Source: Molossus alvarezi (lineage: Eukaryota; Chordata; Mammalia; Chiroptera; Molossidae). Taken from it: a DNA stretch of 64,000 nt. Positions 38,181 to 51,278 of the stretch are shown here, piece after piece. Position 1 is the first letter of the stretch. Every line of letters starts with the position of its first letter. The stretch covers positions 219,988,290-220,052,289 of the forward strand of contig CM073885.1 of NCBI GenBank assembly GCA_037176705.1, given 5' to 3'. Below the pieces are notes generated by a model. It had not been told where the DNA came from and did not search any database. It saw only the letters and a list, made by a program, of their open reading frames with translations. The translations under genes and the position numbers were made by a program.

Positions 38181-40182
38181 TAGTAAAACATTCCCATCAC
38201 CACAGAAAGTTCCATCTGACAGTGCTATTCTGCCGGCTAGGGTGGTATCTCTATCTGCTAAGCAGAGGATATCACCAGTAGTCAGAAGATTTGGCCTTAA
38301 GATCATCACTTTTTATATTGCGTAAGTTTGAATCCAGATCCATCATATGTGTACTAAAGAGGTTGGGTCAAAAATGTATCAAACCACCTCAGGGATATTG
38401 TGAAGACCAACTTTTACCCACGAAAATCTAATCACAGGAAAAATGTGTGAAATTGCACAGCTTCAAGCAGGACATCACTGCAGAGTGTGCAATGAGTTCA
38501 GTGGCAAAGCCAACATGCAAATTAGCAGCAACATTCCAAATGTATATTTAAAGACAAAAAAAAAATCCTGGAAAATGATTCCAGTTTTAGTTTCAAAAAT
38601 GGAGAAGTCACACATTTCAGCTTCCAATTTGTTGATTTTCTCCTCCCACTTCTTTTATTTTGGAATAGAAAAGCAACTATCTAGTTGTTTTTTTAACACA
38701 ATTTTCTCATGGTTAGGATTAAAAATTAAATCAAATTGCTCATGGGAGATTATCCAAGGATAGCTGGAATGAACCATTTGGGCCAAAAAAGTCAAGATAC
38801 AAAAATAAAAATCCAGGAAGGCTGACTATGAAGACTGTGGTCCAAGCTTTCATCAACATCTACTAAGAATGTCTATTTCCCAGACAGATAATCTATATCT
38901 TGTGTGTATCTTCGTGTGTATCTGAGAGAGAATGTAAAAGATCACAAAATAACCCTGACTTCCCAAAATGAGATTATTTTTCTCTCTAAAATCATATTCT
39001 AAAGTAAGAAAAACAGATGAAACAGCAATGTTTTAGTGTCCTTTCATCTCTCTGGAATCAGAAACAAACAAACAAACAAAAACTAATAACCATTTACACA
39101 TCAAGTGTAAAAGAAGTTAAATATGTCCAGTGAGTTAACTCTCCCAGAGATATCTGTATCTCAATTCAGGAGAAACCAGTAATCCTCTCCCTTCCCCTCT
39201 ACTGGTGCAGGAATAGGTGTACACAGGGCTTGTCGAGCAGAGGCCTGTGTGTTAGAATATGGAGCTGAGACAGCAGGAATTGGGAGGAGTGGTTGTTCTG
39301 TCACCCACACGTCCCTTTATCCAAGGTGATTAGGAGCAGAGGTTAAATAATTTATCTAAAAAGACATTTAAAGACTGGGATTTTAAAAACAATAGTTATA
39401 GCCTATATATTTTATTTCACCTTAAAACATATCAACACATCCACTCACCAATTTTCTGACAAAGGCCAAGGTTGTTTTCATCATAATGAAATGGAGGGAT
39501 TCCAATCAGAGATGTCTTACTAGCACAAACCCACAGGCCTCATCCATGATTTCCAGTGAGTTTCTTTCAAGTGGACCCAGAATTGAAAAGCATTTCAATG
39601 TAAACTAAATGCAGACTCTTTTGATTTTTTTACTTTTTTCTCCAACTTTTTACAATTATCTCAACTATATTACATTCATAGCAGTTTTATGTAGCAAAAA
39701 TGCTCACCTTTACTAAATCTTTCCAAACGATCTAATTCAGAAGCAACTCTATTCTACACTTATATTTCATAGATTATTAATTGTGCCATTATGATGACTA
39801 CTACAGCTGGCATAACAGGTTTAGAAACAAACAGCTGACCCAGTAAGCATGGGTACTTGCTTACTGATCCGGTTAGCGTGGTGGATACAGAAATGCATGT
39901 GTGTCCTAAAATAAAATAGTAGTCTGCAAGCCAGAAGCACGTGGAATGCTGTGGGTAGTCCGTATGCTCTGAAGAAGGAATGGGGCGCACATACTCATCT
40001 GGCAGAGATTTTGAAAACATTCCCTCCCGACTCTGATACAATTTTTCAATTTCCTTTGATGTGCCCTTTTTATCCCTTCCTTAAACCAAAATAATAAATT
40101 GTTAATGGTAGCCTAGGAGGAAAGTTGGGGTTATCTTTGTAGCACTCCTTAATTTACATTAAAAAATAGGGAAGAGAGGCAC

Positions 40183-40386
40183 CCTGGCCAGCGAGTGTGG
40201 CTCAGTGGCTGACCCATGCACCAAGAGGTCGCCTGTTCGATTCCAGGTCAGGGCACATGGCCAGGTTGTGGGCCCGATCCCCAGTGGGGGGCCTATAGGA
40301 GGCAGCCAATCAATGTTCTCTCTCACTGATGTCTCTCTCTTTCCCTCTCCCTTCCTCTCTGAAATCAATAAAAAACATTTTTTTAA
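40183..40386 (+). repeat. VES-type SINE, older form
   Basis: Plus strand, head CCTGGCCAGCGAGTGTGGCT, B-box-like GTTCGATTCC, GGCCTATAGGAGGCAGCC, and the classical VES tail CTCTGAAATCAATAAAAAAC. Confidence 0.92.
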
Positions 40387-40815
40387 GGGAAGGGAAATTA
40401 AATGGGTCATAGTCTTTCTGAATTCTGAACCACATTCCAGATGTTTACTATCTTACGAGACTGGGGAGGGCTAGATAGTAGTTAGAAGAGCCTGACAAGA
40501 CCCTCCCTCCCAATCATGGAAGTTGAGCATTATCTGAGTCTCAGAATTTTCTACTCAACTACATTGTAAGCTTCTCAGCAGCATCAGCTACATCTTATGT
40601 GTTTCCAACAACATAAGGCACCGGCTAGAAACACTGAAGGTTCTAGAATACTTGACTGGTTGATGATGCATCATCACGAATGAAGCTGCTAATGGTTGAG
40701 ACTCAGGTGGGAAGGACAAACACGACTTGGTAACTCACTCCTGTGTCAAGACTTATTCAAGATTTTGAACCTTAATGAGAGAGAGACCCATATACCCAAA
40801 AACAGACTTGTGTTT

Positions 40816-40839
40816 TGGTTTGGTTTGGTTTGGTTTGGT
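40816..40839. repeat. (GGTTT)n microsatellite
   Basis: Five tandem GGTTT pentamers, with a partial copy before them (GTTTTGGTTTGGTTTGGTTT...). Confidence 0.85.
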
Positions 40840-41424
40840 GGGAGAATGAGAAGGAACATGGGTTAGACATGCATGGTGCCAGCTAGGGCTCAATGTCTGT
40901 TGACTTAATGAATGGGAAATAGGAAAACCCGTTGAGGAATAAAAATATAAGTTCTTCAAGAAAAAAGACTTAGTAATATTAAGCAGTATCCCTAACTCCA
41001 CAATATGCCTGTATAAATGTCTATTACATAAAGTCCCTGAGAGCCCTCATCACTTATGAAATCCAATTTAGACTCAGGTTTTCTTCCACACACCTGAAAA
41101 GCCAGCTTTGGAATAGCAGTTAATGGCAGCAAATTAATTATTAGTCATTTCAATGGCTGAAACCATATCTTAATTTAATTTTCACCCTTAAGGTCATAAA
41201 ATACCCTGGAATTCTAGTTCTGCATGGGGCAAATGTGATTACCAACAACTAAAAGATTTCTTCAGAGGGCTCAGAAATAAAATTGTTCAACTGTGGACCA
41301 TGCAACATTCCTCAGGGGAGAACTGATTAAGAGGTTGACTAAGGACTGAAAAGGCTTTGAAAACAAAGAGGTATGTAATAGATAAACAATTAAGTCATTC
41401 CATCAGGCAGAGAGAGATACAGTC

Positions 41425-41434
<10 letters not shown>

Positions 41435-41462
<28 letters not shown>
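41435..41462. repeat. (CA)n microsatellite
   Basis: About fourteen CA dinucleotides (ACACACACAC...), uninterrupted. Confidence 0.92.
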
Positions 41463-41465
<3 letters not shown>

Positions 41466-41761
41466 AAACCAAATCTCAAAATGTTAAGCAAAGATGACAA
41501 ATTTGAGGAATATTGCAGAATAAATCAGTTTGGTTCATAACATTTCTGAAATTACTATTTGAAACCTCCTCTGGGCTAGGCTCATACAAAGTGAAGGGAT
41601 CACATAAACAATTTCCCTAAGAACTCTCAAGCAGATGCTTTACTTAATCTGGGCCTTTAAACTTGCTCAATATTAGTTAATTACTGTTGTTTCAAGAATC
41701 ATTACCTCATTTTTTTCCTAATCTATGCAGACAGTATAAGGCTAAATTTTCTCTGATTTTT

Positions 41762-41823
41762 TTTTTTTTTTATTTTTTTATAGAGAGAGAGGAAGAGAGG
41801 AGGAAGAGAAGGGGAGAGAGGGG

Positions 41824-41883
<60 letters not shown>

Positions 41884-42027
41884 ACTGATGAGAGATTGCC
41901 CACCTCCTGTATGCCCCATACCAGGGATGGAGCTCACAACCTGGGCATGTACCCTGACAGGAACTGAATCAGCAACCTTTTGGTGCACGGAATGACACCC
42001 AACCAACTGAGCCCCACTGGCCAGGGC
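41762..42027 (-). repeat. VES-type SINE, older form, with expanded (GA)n body
   Basis: Minus-strand copy with head GCCCTGGCCAGTGGGGCTCA. Its CT-rich body has expanded into an uninterrupted (GA)n run at about 41,829-41,880, a tract made by microsatellite growth inside the SINE. Flanks CTCTGATTTTTT and CTCCGATTTTTT are the target-site duplication. Confidence 0.92.
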
Positions 42028-43484
42028 TCCGATTTTTTCAAAACAGTTTTAAACTTTGGCACAAGTTCATAGCTCATGTATCAAAAACATATTTCCCCCA
42101 TATACTATCTAGTTTCTAAAAATATATAATATGTAACTGACTTGAAATGGATAAGTTACAAAACAAACTAGACACTAGGCACTCAGAAACAAGCACTTCC
42201 TTCCTGAGACTATGAGAGTTCCATTCTAAGAAACTAGAAAGAAAAATTATAGAGAAGTTTAGGTGATATGTCCAGCTTTTTCCTTTTCTAAATCTAGTTT
42301 TTACAACAATTTAAAGTCTGCCCATAAATAAATAGTAAAAACCTGATAAAAGATTAGTTCATGCTCAGCATACATCTTTAAAGTCCAGAGTAACGTGGTA
42401 TGTTACAAAAGTAACATTCATGCTCTCTCATTTGCATAAGGTAAAAGAAGAGCCCCAAACCAGGAAACAGGTGGTTTTACCTAGGTTTCCCCAAAATGCA
42501 GAGGCCTGACAAAAGGACATACATGTATGTAACTACTTTGGGAAGTGACCCAGACAAACAGGAGTGGAGACTGGGAACAGTATAACAGGAAAGGACAGAG
42601 AGCCATCCTAGGGGTATACATATGGAGCTAATCACCCCTGGGGGCTGGGGCCCATGTGGGATCTTCAGATTGTGCCTCAGAATTGTCCAACTTAGTCACA
42701 AAAGAGAGAAGTATTTATTCACCAGCTTCCATCCCCCATCTACGGTTGGCCCATGGGATGGGAACTCCCTCGGACATCCAGATATGTACATGGGTCAGAA
42801 AAGCTAAGCAGATCCTACATGACCACAGCAGAGAAGCCTGGGCCACAAAGCTGTTGATCTGAAGATACCCCCCTGAAATCTGCACAGTAACCGCTAGAAT
42901 GAAAAAAAGCAGACTGAGAGGATGTGGGCTGGCACAACTCTCACCCATCCAGTCAAATGTTTCTTAGTGAGTGGTACACAACACAGTCCTTTCTCTTAAG
43001 TCCTTGTCAACCCTTAAGCCTGGCAACTCAGGCTAAGAACACATGAATGTGCTCAAGGTTAGCAGGGCAAAATTGCTTATAATAATGGGACATTTCAACA
43101 TTCATAAATATATTTGATAATTCCTTTTTACTTGAAAAAAGTAACTTAAAGAAAGTGGGGGGGGGGGCTCCAGAATACTATGTGGGTGACACATAAGTGT
43201 TGTAGGCATCACTGCTGCAGAAAAGCCACCAAAACCTGAGCTGGAGAGTGGAGGCCTCGAGAAGAGAGTATGTTTGAGCTGAGCCTCAAAGGTTGGCTGT
43301 GACTAAAATTAGGGAAGACTGTGCATTTCAGGTACAGCAGGGAGGGGGCAAACGCTCACTTCCTACTAGGTGGGGCGGGGGGAGGCAATTCTGGTTTGAG
43401 CCCTGTCTTCAGTTAGAAGCCCTTATTATTTCAGTATTTGTATCCTTTCATTGAGGATGAATATTTCTTGCATCATTGTAAACA

Positions 43485-43632
43485 TTTTGTACACTAACTC
43501 ATTTAATCTGGTGCATCTTTGAGGAAGGTACTGTAATTATTTTACAGATGGGGGATGTGAGGTACACGAGGTAAGTCACTTGCCTAAGGCCACAGAAGTG
43601 GTTAAATGTCAGAGCTGATTCCCTAGAACCTC
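43485..43632 (-). repeat. MIR SINE
   Basis: Antisense MIR: GAGGAAGGTACTGTAATTAT, TTTACAGATGGGGGATGTGA, GTAAGTCACTTGCCTAAGGC. Confidence 0.8.
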
Positions 43633-43714
43633 CATGTACTACAGTAGAGAGAAAACAAAGCAAAAAAAAGAAGGGTGTCATCTGGTGTGGCTGCATTTAA
43701 GAACAGATGGCTGA

Positions 43715-43951
43715 GCCCTGGCTGGTTTGGCACAGCAGTTGAAGCATCAGCCTGCAAACCAAGGGGTTGCAGGTTTGATTCAAGTCAGGGGCATGTACCT
43801 GGGTTTTGAGTTTGATTCCCCAGCCTCGGTGGGGGTCACGTGGGAGGCAACCAATCGATGGGTCTCTCTCACATCCATGTTTCTCTCTCTCTCTCCCTTC
43901 CACTCTGTCTAAAAATCAATGGAAAATAACCTTGGGTGAGAATTTTAAAAA
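43715..43951 (+). repeat. VES-type SINE, GAGGAT-tail subfamily
   Basis: Plus strand, diverged copy (head GCCCTGGCTGGTTTGGCACA, tail CCTTGGGTGAGAAT). Flanks AAGAACAGATGGCTGA and AAGAACAGACAGCTGA, 14 of 16 identical, mark the duplication. Confidence 0.94.
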
Positions 43952-44329
43952 AAGAACAGACAGCTGAAAAAGGACTGATTTGGAAGAATTCCAAGGGCAA
44001 TAGTTCTGTCATGCAGCTGGAAATCCTGATGGCCTCAAAACCATTTACAGAGAGTACAGTCCCAGAATCGGGGCCACAGTGAGCAGCACAGAAGGTCTTT
44101 CTGAAGGTCACAATTCATCACTTACTTGGTGATGATGCTACTGGACACTCGCTGTGATTGAACAATAGAGAAAATCATACTGTCTGCCTTCAATTCATTC
44201 AGGCTCCTTAATGCACACACTTTCTCTCCCTCTCTAACATGTCCAGCTGGAATAAAGTAGGGCAAACAGAGTAAGAAAAATCATTATCCAGGGAGATAAT
44301 TTTTAGAAAATAATAAAGACCCTTGGCTC

Positions 44330-44583
44330 GCCCTGGCCAGTTTGGCTCAGCGGTTAGAGCGTCGACCTGCGGTCCAGAGAGACCCAGGTTCGGTTCCCAC
44401 TAAGGGCATGTACCTCGGTTGCAGTTTGTCCCCAGCCCTGGTTGGTTGTGCGGGTGGCAACCACTCGATGTGTCCCTTTCACATCGATGTTTCTCTCTCT
44501 CTCTGTTCCTCTCTCTCCCTCCCACTCTACCTGAACAAAAAAATGGAAAAATGTCCTCGGTGAGGATGATAAAAAAAAAAAAA
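44330..44583 (+). repeat. VES-type SINE, GAGGAT-tail subfamily
   Basis: Full-length plus-strand copy with an A-tail. Flanked by a perfect AAAGACCCTTGGCTC duplication at 44,315-44,329 and after the tail. Confidence 0.96.
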
Positions 44584-44639
44584 AAGACCCTTGGCTCTGT
44601 AGTAAATTCCCTGACTGGGAAGGTATGGCAAATCTTACT

Positions 44640-45045
44640 ACTCAACATATTCCTGCCCCTCCACAAGGAGAGGATTTACCTACCCAGTCCCATGGCCCTC
44701 AAGCTTGGCCCAGTGACTGAGAGCCACTCTTTGCAGAGGTATCATTATCCATCCCCAACCTGTTAAATTTAGGTGAGACCACTTACTCTGGCAAGTGAAA
44801 TCTGTGTGGCAGTGACCCATCTAAAAGCTGGGAAAGTCAGCTCAGGGTGCAGCATGTCTCTTTTTTCTCTGCCACCAGACTGGCAACGTCCAGAGAGAGA
44901 ATGCTCCCTCAGCCTGGGTCCCGGGGTGGATATCGCATGGAACAGACAAGGACTCTGAGTGAGAAATAAACTTTTGCTGTGGAAACCATAAAATTGGGGC
45001 CAACGTGTTATTTCAGCATAATTTAACCTAACCGACTGATGCAGA
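44640..45045 (+). repeat. Possible MaLR-like LTR fragment
   Basis: The tail GAGTGAGAAATAAACTTTTG followed by TTTCAGCATAATTTAACC resembles the polyadenylation end of old mammalian LTRs of the MLT1 type. The assignment is weak because the upstream part is strongly diverged. Confidence 0.4.
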
Positions 45046-45119
45046 CAGTAGGTCTGTATGCATTTGCGTCTAAGAGTCATTGCTTCCGTATCTCTCCCAC
45101 GCACTGGCTGTACCAGAGT

Positions 45120-45225
45120 AGGTAAGTGACAACTTTTTTGTGTCTCAGTTTCCTTGTCTATATTGCTTACTTCTCAGGAATTTTGTGAGGATAAACTGAG
45201 ATAATTGTCATGATAGTAATTTAAA
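45120..45225 (+). repeat. MIR SINE fragment
   Basis: Sense MIR core: TGTGTCTCAGTTTCCTTGTC, then TTTTGTGAGGATAAACTGAG. Confidence 0.65.
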
Positions 45226-45944
45226 CAGGAAAAAAAAAAAATCAAGATGTTGAGCAGTCTTCCTGTGCACAAAGGTTTTTGTCAAGACTTTCCGTTTCAA
45301 CAGCAGGTCTGAATAAATTTAACGGGGCACCCTAATGAGACTGATGGAATTTATATTTGCCTGAAAACAGTACACAAAGGGATGAGATAAATGAAAAAGG
45401 AGTTAGGCCTTAAGTGAACCCTGGTTTAGAAGAGACATTTCTCCTTTCATAGAATCCAGTGGATTTTGAATTTTCGTTATGAACAACGATTGATATTTGT
45501 AGTCCAAGATGGGAGGAATCTTGCCATTCTCCCTCTACCTGCCCCCCCCCCACCCCTTCAGGACTCAGTTGCTTCAGTGTCTAAGAAGATAAGTAAGAGT
45601 TTCTAGTTCCCCATCTTGAAGAAGGGCTCAATACAGAAGACCAGCAGGGGAAACCCTATGCTGGGGACGTTGTCACCAGACCCTCCTCCTCTCTTTGTGC
45701 AGTGCCTCTGTCTTCACTTCCTCTATTGTTTAAGGGCTCAATCTGGCCATGAAAAGAATCAATGCCCCTGATCCTTTGCCATCTCCCCTCTACTGTACTG
45801 AATCCTGAAGAATTACGACTCTGCAGATTTTCAGTATCTTCTATCGACCAATTCCAGGAATCTGAGATATCTTAAATTGAAGGACAAAGGTAGAGATAAA
45901 ATATTTCAAGAGCTATGTAGCAAATGTCTTGAAGAATGCACTGC

Positions 45945-46215
45945 ATGATCTGGGCTCTTCCCACAGCCCAGCCTTACTTCTGTCCACTCTCTGAACACTG
46001 ATGTCGCAGCTACTTGGGATTTCCTTAAGAGGCTCTGCCTCACTTCCAGAGTTGGGCGCATGCTGTTCCCTTGGCTTGGCACACTTTTCCACCTCGCTAA
46101 GTTCTGTTGCTTACTCATCCTTCAGAGAAATTGGATGAGATCATCTCAAATACTCAACATTATAATCTCAGCACCTGCACAGAGAAGGTGCATAAGAAAC
46201 ATTTGATAAAGCAGA
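45945..46215 (+). repeat. L2 LINE 3'-region fragment
   Basis: The order of segments matches the L2 3' region: GCATGCTGTTCCCTTGGCTT, TACTCATCCTTCAGAGAAAT, AATCTCAGCACCTGCACAGA, and GTGCATAAGAAACATTTGAT. Confidence 0.5.
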
Positions 46216-48094
46216 TGGATTAGGGAGCCAAGAATAATTACTGATGTGTTCAGCTACTGAGGGTTGTCTTGTTCTGCGATTTCTAACCTACCTATATTAC
46301 TGTGATTATACTTCTATAAGAAACAAAATTGATAAGAAAAGCATGAATTCTTCCCTAAGGAATGTTACTTGTCAAAAACAAGCAGATATGTTTTATGTTA
46401 CATATATTTTTTCCATGATTTTTAAAATGCAGAGCAAACAAACAAAACCGGAAGGAGTAAAGCTCCCACTTGGATACCAAAGGCATTATCTTTGGAGCAG
46501 GAAGCCTCCACCCAAGCCTGCTCCCTCCATCAACACATCACACTGTTCCGTGGGTCAGAGTTCAGCAGGTAGATAGAATGTGTCCACACAATTCTACTTC
46601 CTGCATCCTTTGACTTGAGCAAGGAACTCACACTCATTGGCACAGATCCTAAAGAAAGGTGGCCCTAAGGCTTTGGTTCTGGTTATATCAGGGAACAGAC
46701 TCCCAATTTCTACGACAGGCCAAATCTGAGATGATGCAAATTTGACTTTAGATTACCCAGCAAATTCTTTTCAGAAGTCTATCTCCATCACCTTAGCCCA
46801 AGTATTGTTTTTATGTTCAACAGCGGCTTCATTGATGGGCTGCCAGCAGGCCTGAATGGGTCAAGAGAGGTATTGTTTAGTTGGAAGGGAGTTTTCTGTC
46901 AATCTGGATTTTAAAAGGAGGTGGGAGTATCAATTATATTGTAAAGTAGGTCTCCTTGGGAAAAACGATAGAAGCTGTAGATATGGGTCTTTGTTTAAAG
47001 AATGGTTCAGATTCGCTTACCCCAATTGAGACAGGTCTAGCTAAGGCTACGAGAAAAAGTTCCCAATAAATGATAAAAATCCAAGAGCAGCCCCTACCCC
47101 AGTCCCAACCAAGTTTAAGGTCCTATAAAGAGAAACACAGGCACAGAAAACTGATTGTAGCTTGCTCCACAGGGAGTCTAAACCCTAAGGTCATTATCGG
47201 CAGTGGCATCACCAGCGGGTATAAACACTGGGTCTTTTGGCAATCAATCAAAGTAGGCCATCCAAATCATTCATTCCTTTGTCTGCACACAGACACAGGG
47301 TGGCTCTTCGAAAGCACTAAGCATCTGTTTCCTTCATAATGTGAGTGTCCAAGTAGTCAGACAGGGTCCACAGGCACACCGTGTGGTTTCTAAGTAGCAG
47401 TTTATTCAAGATGGGTTATGCTTGCTGGTGCAAACTTCAAGAAGTTAATAAAAACACCTTAACATCTAAGAGCTTTTACATCAGGCTGGTGGGATATGTG
47501 TAGTTTTGTTATTTTAATTAATGCCTAGAATCTATTTTTCATTGTGATGTAGATAAGTCATTTAAAAAAAGATATTTTAAAAGATGTTTTTAAAAATCTA
47601 CAGTTTTCAAAAGATTTTAAAAGGAGAGCGTACTGCACCTCAAACGTTTATTGGATTTTTAATAATTGTTTATAGAGCCTCAATGCGTATAATTTATATC
47701 AATGATTAAAGAGTTTTACTTTTTAAAAACCTCCCCCTGGATGACAACCCCTTTATAATTTGGATGGGCCATTCCCTGCACTTTTTTCAGCTCCATTAAT
47801 CTTTCTCCAAGTACCACAGCCAGAGTGCTCCATGTGGGCCACATCCTCAGGTCTAGTAATGGCACTTTTACAACAAGGAAAAATGACATTTCATTGTCAG
47901 TCCCCACCTTTCTCCTGCTGAAGACAGACCTTATCTTCAGGGACTGTATGTAAGGATCCTCAGACAGTTAAGATCCTTTACCTACATCATCATTGTTGAT
48001 TCAGCAATGGGCAAATAGTTCCCTTCTCCATAAATGGTTTGTATACTCCACTGAAGTTTGTCACTGTAATACACACAGACACTAAACCTCCCAG

Positions 48095-48195
48095 AAAATA
48101 GCTCCAGGGAGGAAGGGCATTTCTCCGTCCACTGATATATCCTCAGCACCTAGCACATGGGAATAAATAGTGTTAAATGAGCAAATGAATGAACT
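48095..48195 (+). repeat. L2 LINE 3' end
   Basis: The text CCTCAGCACCTAGCACATGG, then AATAAATAGTGTTAAATGAG, then CAAATGAATGAAC is the typical L2 3' terminus. Confidence 0.6.
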
Positions 48196-48669
48196 CGGTT
48201 CTCCATTTCCTTTTGCTCAACAGAAAAACAATTAAACATGCTTCTTGAAGGATATCATAGTGGAATGTTTGTCACTAGAAACATTTAAACACATACCCTT
48301 CTCCTAGGAATAAATATTTCTAGACTGAGGAGGAAACTGAACCAAATGACCTCTAATGTTCCTATCAACTCCTAGACTCTGTAACTAGATGAACACCATA
48401 CCTTAAGAGAGTGGATCAGCTACATAAAGCCTGATACCCAGGTAGAGGAAATTACCATGCCCTGTGTAAAATAAAAATAATAGCTTCCCTGGGACTTGGA
48501 TGCAAGAATACTAACTCATCCAAAATGTGGACACAAACCTAGCGAAGAAATGCTCTTGCTAATCATCAGTTATACTATGGAAACCACAGATGTGCTTCAG
48601 GATCCTCTCAGAGCCAAGCCCCAAAACCATCCATGAGAAAATGGGGAAGCTAGGGGATAAGATTAAAAC

Positions 48670-48775
48670 AAAAATAAAGAGGGGGCGGATGGGGAGAAGA
48701 GTGTCTAGAGGAGAAAAAGGAGAAACATCTGTAACAAAAATCAATTAATAAAAATTGAAAAATAAATGAAAATAA
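48670..48775 (+). repeat. L1 LINE, severely 5'-truncated 3' end
   Basis: The segment GTGTCTAGAGGAGAAAAAGG, AGAAACATCTGTAACAAAAA, TCAATTAATAAAAATTG closely parallels the 3' end of the L1 at 61,205-61,270 (GGGGGAAAAAGGAGAACTAT, CTGTAACAAAAATAAATTAA). It is the same L1 lineage with only about 100 bp inserted. Confidence 0.75.
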
Positions 48776-48878
48776 TGAGTATCACACTAAACTGGAGTTT
48801 GTTTACTAGCCAACAACAAATCCACTTAGGAAACATCTAAATTTAGCTTTGAGGTTTAAATGGTTGTAACTGAATATA

Positions 48879-49570
48879 AAGGAATCCCCCTTATCTGGTA
48901 GGGTATACTCCAAGACTCCCAGTGGCTACCTGAAGCTGCAAGTAGTACATACACACCTATGACAAAGTTTAACTTATAAATTAGGCACAGTAAGAAATTA
49001 ACAACAATAACTAATAATAAAGTAGAACAATTATACAAATATACTGTAATAAAAGTTATATGTGATTTCTCAGCATGAATACATTTCCTTTTTCATAATT
49101 TCATGGGTAGAAGATTTGTCCTTACAGATCTCAGCAACCTCAGCCTAAGATTTTTTTTGCCCTATTGAAAACTTTAATCCTTTCACTTAAAGGAAGCACT
49201 TTACAGCTTCTCTTTGGCATATCTGAATTGCCAGCATCACTAACTTATGCTTTGGGGCCATTATTAGGTAAAATAAGGGTTACTTGAACACCAGCACAGT
49301 AATACAACAGTCAGTCTGATAGCTACTAAGTGACTAAGGGGAGGGCACACATATAGCATGGATAAGGGGGACAAAGGGGGACAAAGGGATGATTCACATC
49401 CCTGCGCAGGACTGAGCAAATGGCCCATCATCATGCTATTCAGAATGGCGGCAAGTTTGAAACTTAGGAATTGTTTATTTCTGGAATTTTCCACATAATA
49501 TTTTTAGACCGAGTTTGACCATGGGTAACAAACCTCAAAAAGCAAAACTGCGGATAAGGGGGGACTACTG
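48879..49570 (-). mobile_element. Tigger-type (Tc1/mariner-pogo) DNA transposon remnant, 692 bp
   Basis: The right end, read on the minus strand, is CAGTAGTCCCCCCTTATCCG. The left end reads AAGGAATCCCCCTTATCTGG. These are terminal inverted repeats, each next to a TA, the Tc1/mariner target. Internally, on the minus strand from an ATG at 49,261, there is a decayed transposase N-terminus: first MAPK, then, after a one-base frameshift, text encoding SDAGNSDMPKRSC and, further on, LPLSER. This corresponds to the CENP-B/pogo-like DNA-binding region. The catalytic DDE part is absent, so the copy is internally deleted and dead. Confidence 0.82.
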
Positions 49571-50157
49571 TAGCTACTTCATAAGATAGAAATTATTGCA
49601 TTTGACATATAAGGATTTTTGTTCAGTAAAAGGTCATATTTACCTGGGATATCACACTAAGATGTTCAAATTCAAGAATGTCTAAAATTGAGGGCAAATT
49701 ATCCTGATTGAACTTTCCTTCAATATGGATGAGGGAGGCAGTTTTCAGGAAAAGGAGATATACTCATATATTTCTAAACAACCTTTTTTTTTTTAATCTA
49801 ATTTTTAAAAAGTAACTAGAGAAACTCCATTCACACACAGCTCAACTTCGAGTGATTCTTTTCTCTACACACTTTCCTTTGTTCCAATCCTAGAATAGAT
49901 AAGGGAACAGAAGAGGCGGAGAATTCTAACAAGAAGGATGCAGTATAGATCCCCTGGATCTGTGTTTGGAGAATCTGCATGGACTGGGGTTGTTTTGAAG
50001 ACAAACTGGGGACACTACACTTAAGATACTTACGGAGTGAAAAACAGTTAAACACTTCAACAATTCCTTGGAAATATATGAAAAGACTTCAACGTCACAG
50101 TCAACTCCGGATCACCCACACCACAACTCAGTCAAAGAAAGAAGTCTGTTTTTATTT

Positions 50158-50473
50158 TTATTTATTTTTTAATCCTCACCCGAGGATATTTTCCCACTGA
50201 TTTTCAGATAGAGCGCCGGGAGACAGGGAGAGGAGGGGGAGGGGGAGGGGAAGAGGGGGAAGAGGAGGAGGAGGGGGTAGAGAGACAGACAGACAGCCGT
50301 GTGTGTGAGAGAGACACACCTATTGGCTGCCTCCCGCAGGACCCCAACCAGGGCTGGGTATCTAAACACAAGGGAGGTAGGTGCCATGACTGGAATGGAA
50401 ACTGGGACTCTGGTCTGCTAGCCTATTCTCTAATCCGCCCACGCTCTAACCGCTGAGCCAAATGGGCCAGGGC
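50158..50473 (-). repeat. VES-type SINE, GAGGAT-tail subfamily, with purine-expanded body
   Basis: Minus-strand copy ending in GGGCCAGGGC with tail ATCCTCGGGTGAGGAT. Its CT body has grown into a GGA/GGGGA-rich purine tract at about 50,218-50,282, so it is longer (about 315 bp) than its relatives. Flanks GAAGTCTGTTTTTA and GAAGTCTTCTGTTTTTA mark the duplication. Confidence 0.92.
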
Positions 50474-50822
50474 AGAAGTCTTCTGTTTTTAAACTGTAAG
50501 TAATTTCATCTTAATTCCAGTGACAACAGGGAATGTGCAGAGAAAGCAGTTACTTCCTCTGTGCAACACTTTTAAAAATCTCTACTATTTGAATGAGCGA
50601 GTTCTTACACAAGAATTCCCTGGGATTAAGCTCACATCTGGTTGACAGACCTAGTGTTGGATATGATTGTGACCACACAACTACATCTCAAATACTGTTC
50701 CTATTTAACTGACATATATGAACTAATTTATTTTAAAAATGTGCAGCAAATTATTTCTTTCACCTCCCCATGCCTCAAGAATGCACCAGCAACAGGTATT
50801 ACTTAAAAGACATCCTCCCACC

Positions 50823-50850
50823 ACACACACACACACACACACACACACAA
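50823..50850. repeat. (CA)n microsatellite
   Basis: Thirteen to fourteen uninterrupted CA units. Confidence 0.92.
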
Positions 50851-51278
50851 TTTGCATTCCCGGATGCTCTCCAATTATCTAAAGCAAATTTTGTTATTTT
50901 AGTTACTGGGAATCTGTGCCTTGGAAATGAGTCTAGTGGAGGAGGGAGTAATTTCACCAAACTTGACTTCTCTGGACTCCAATTTTCTCACCAGAAGAAA
51001 AAAAAAAAAAAAAAGATTAGCTAGAGACTACAAATTCCCTCAATAACAGCAATCTTTGACCACTAATTATCAAGAGTACAATTTGTGTGCAAGCAGAGAG
51101 CTGAAATCTTAAGCGTATGTCATTAACTATTAGAGTTTAAAACGCCTGAAAGACCTACAGTTACACTCCAATATGACCACCGAACATTTTCTGACCATGG
51201 AGAACGTCTCTAAAAACACCTCGGCAAGCGGAATCACCAGACTGATTAGAACACGCTGAGGAATCCAGCGAACTTCTT

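Noticed and set aside
40816..40839. Short-period repeats considered as a CRISPR-like array
   Set aside because: Simple tandem microsatellite with no unique spacers, in a mammalian genome.
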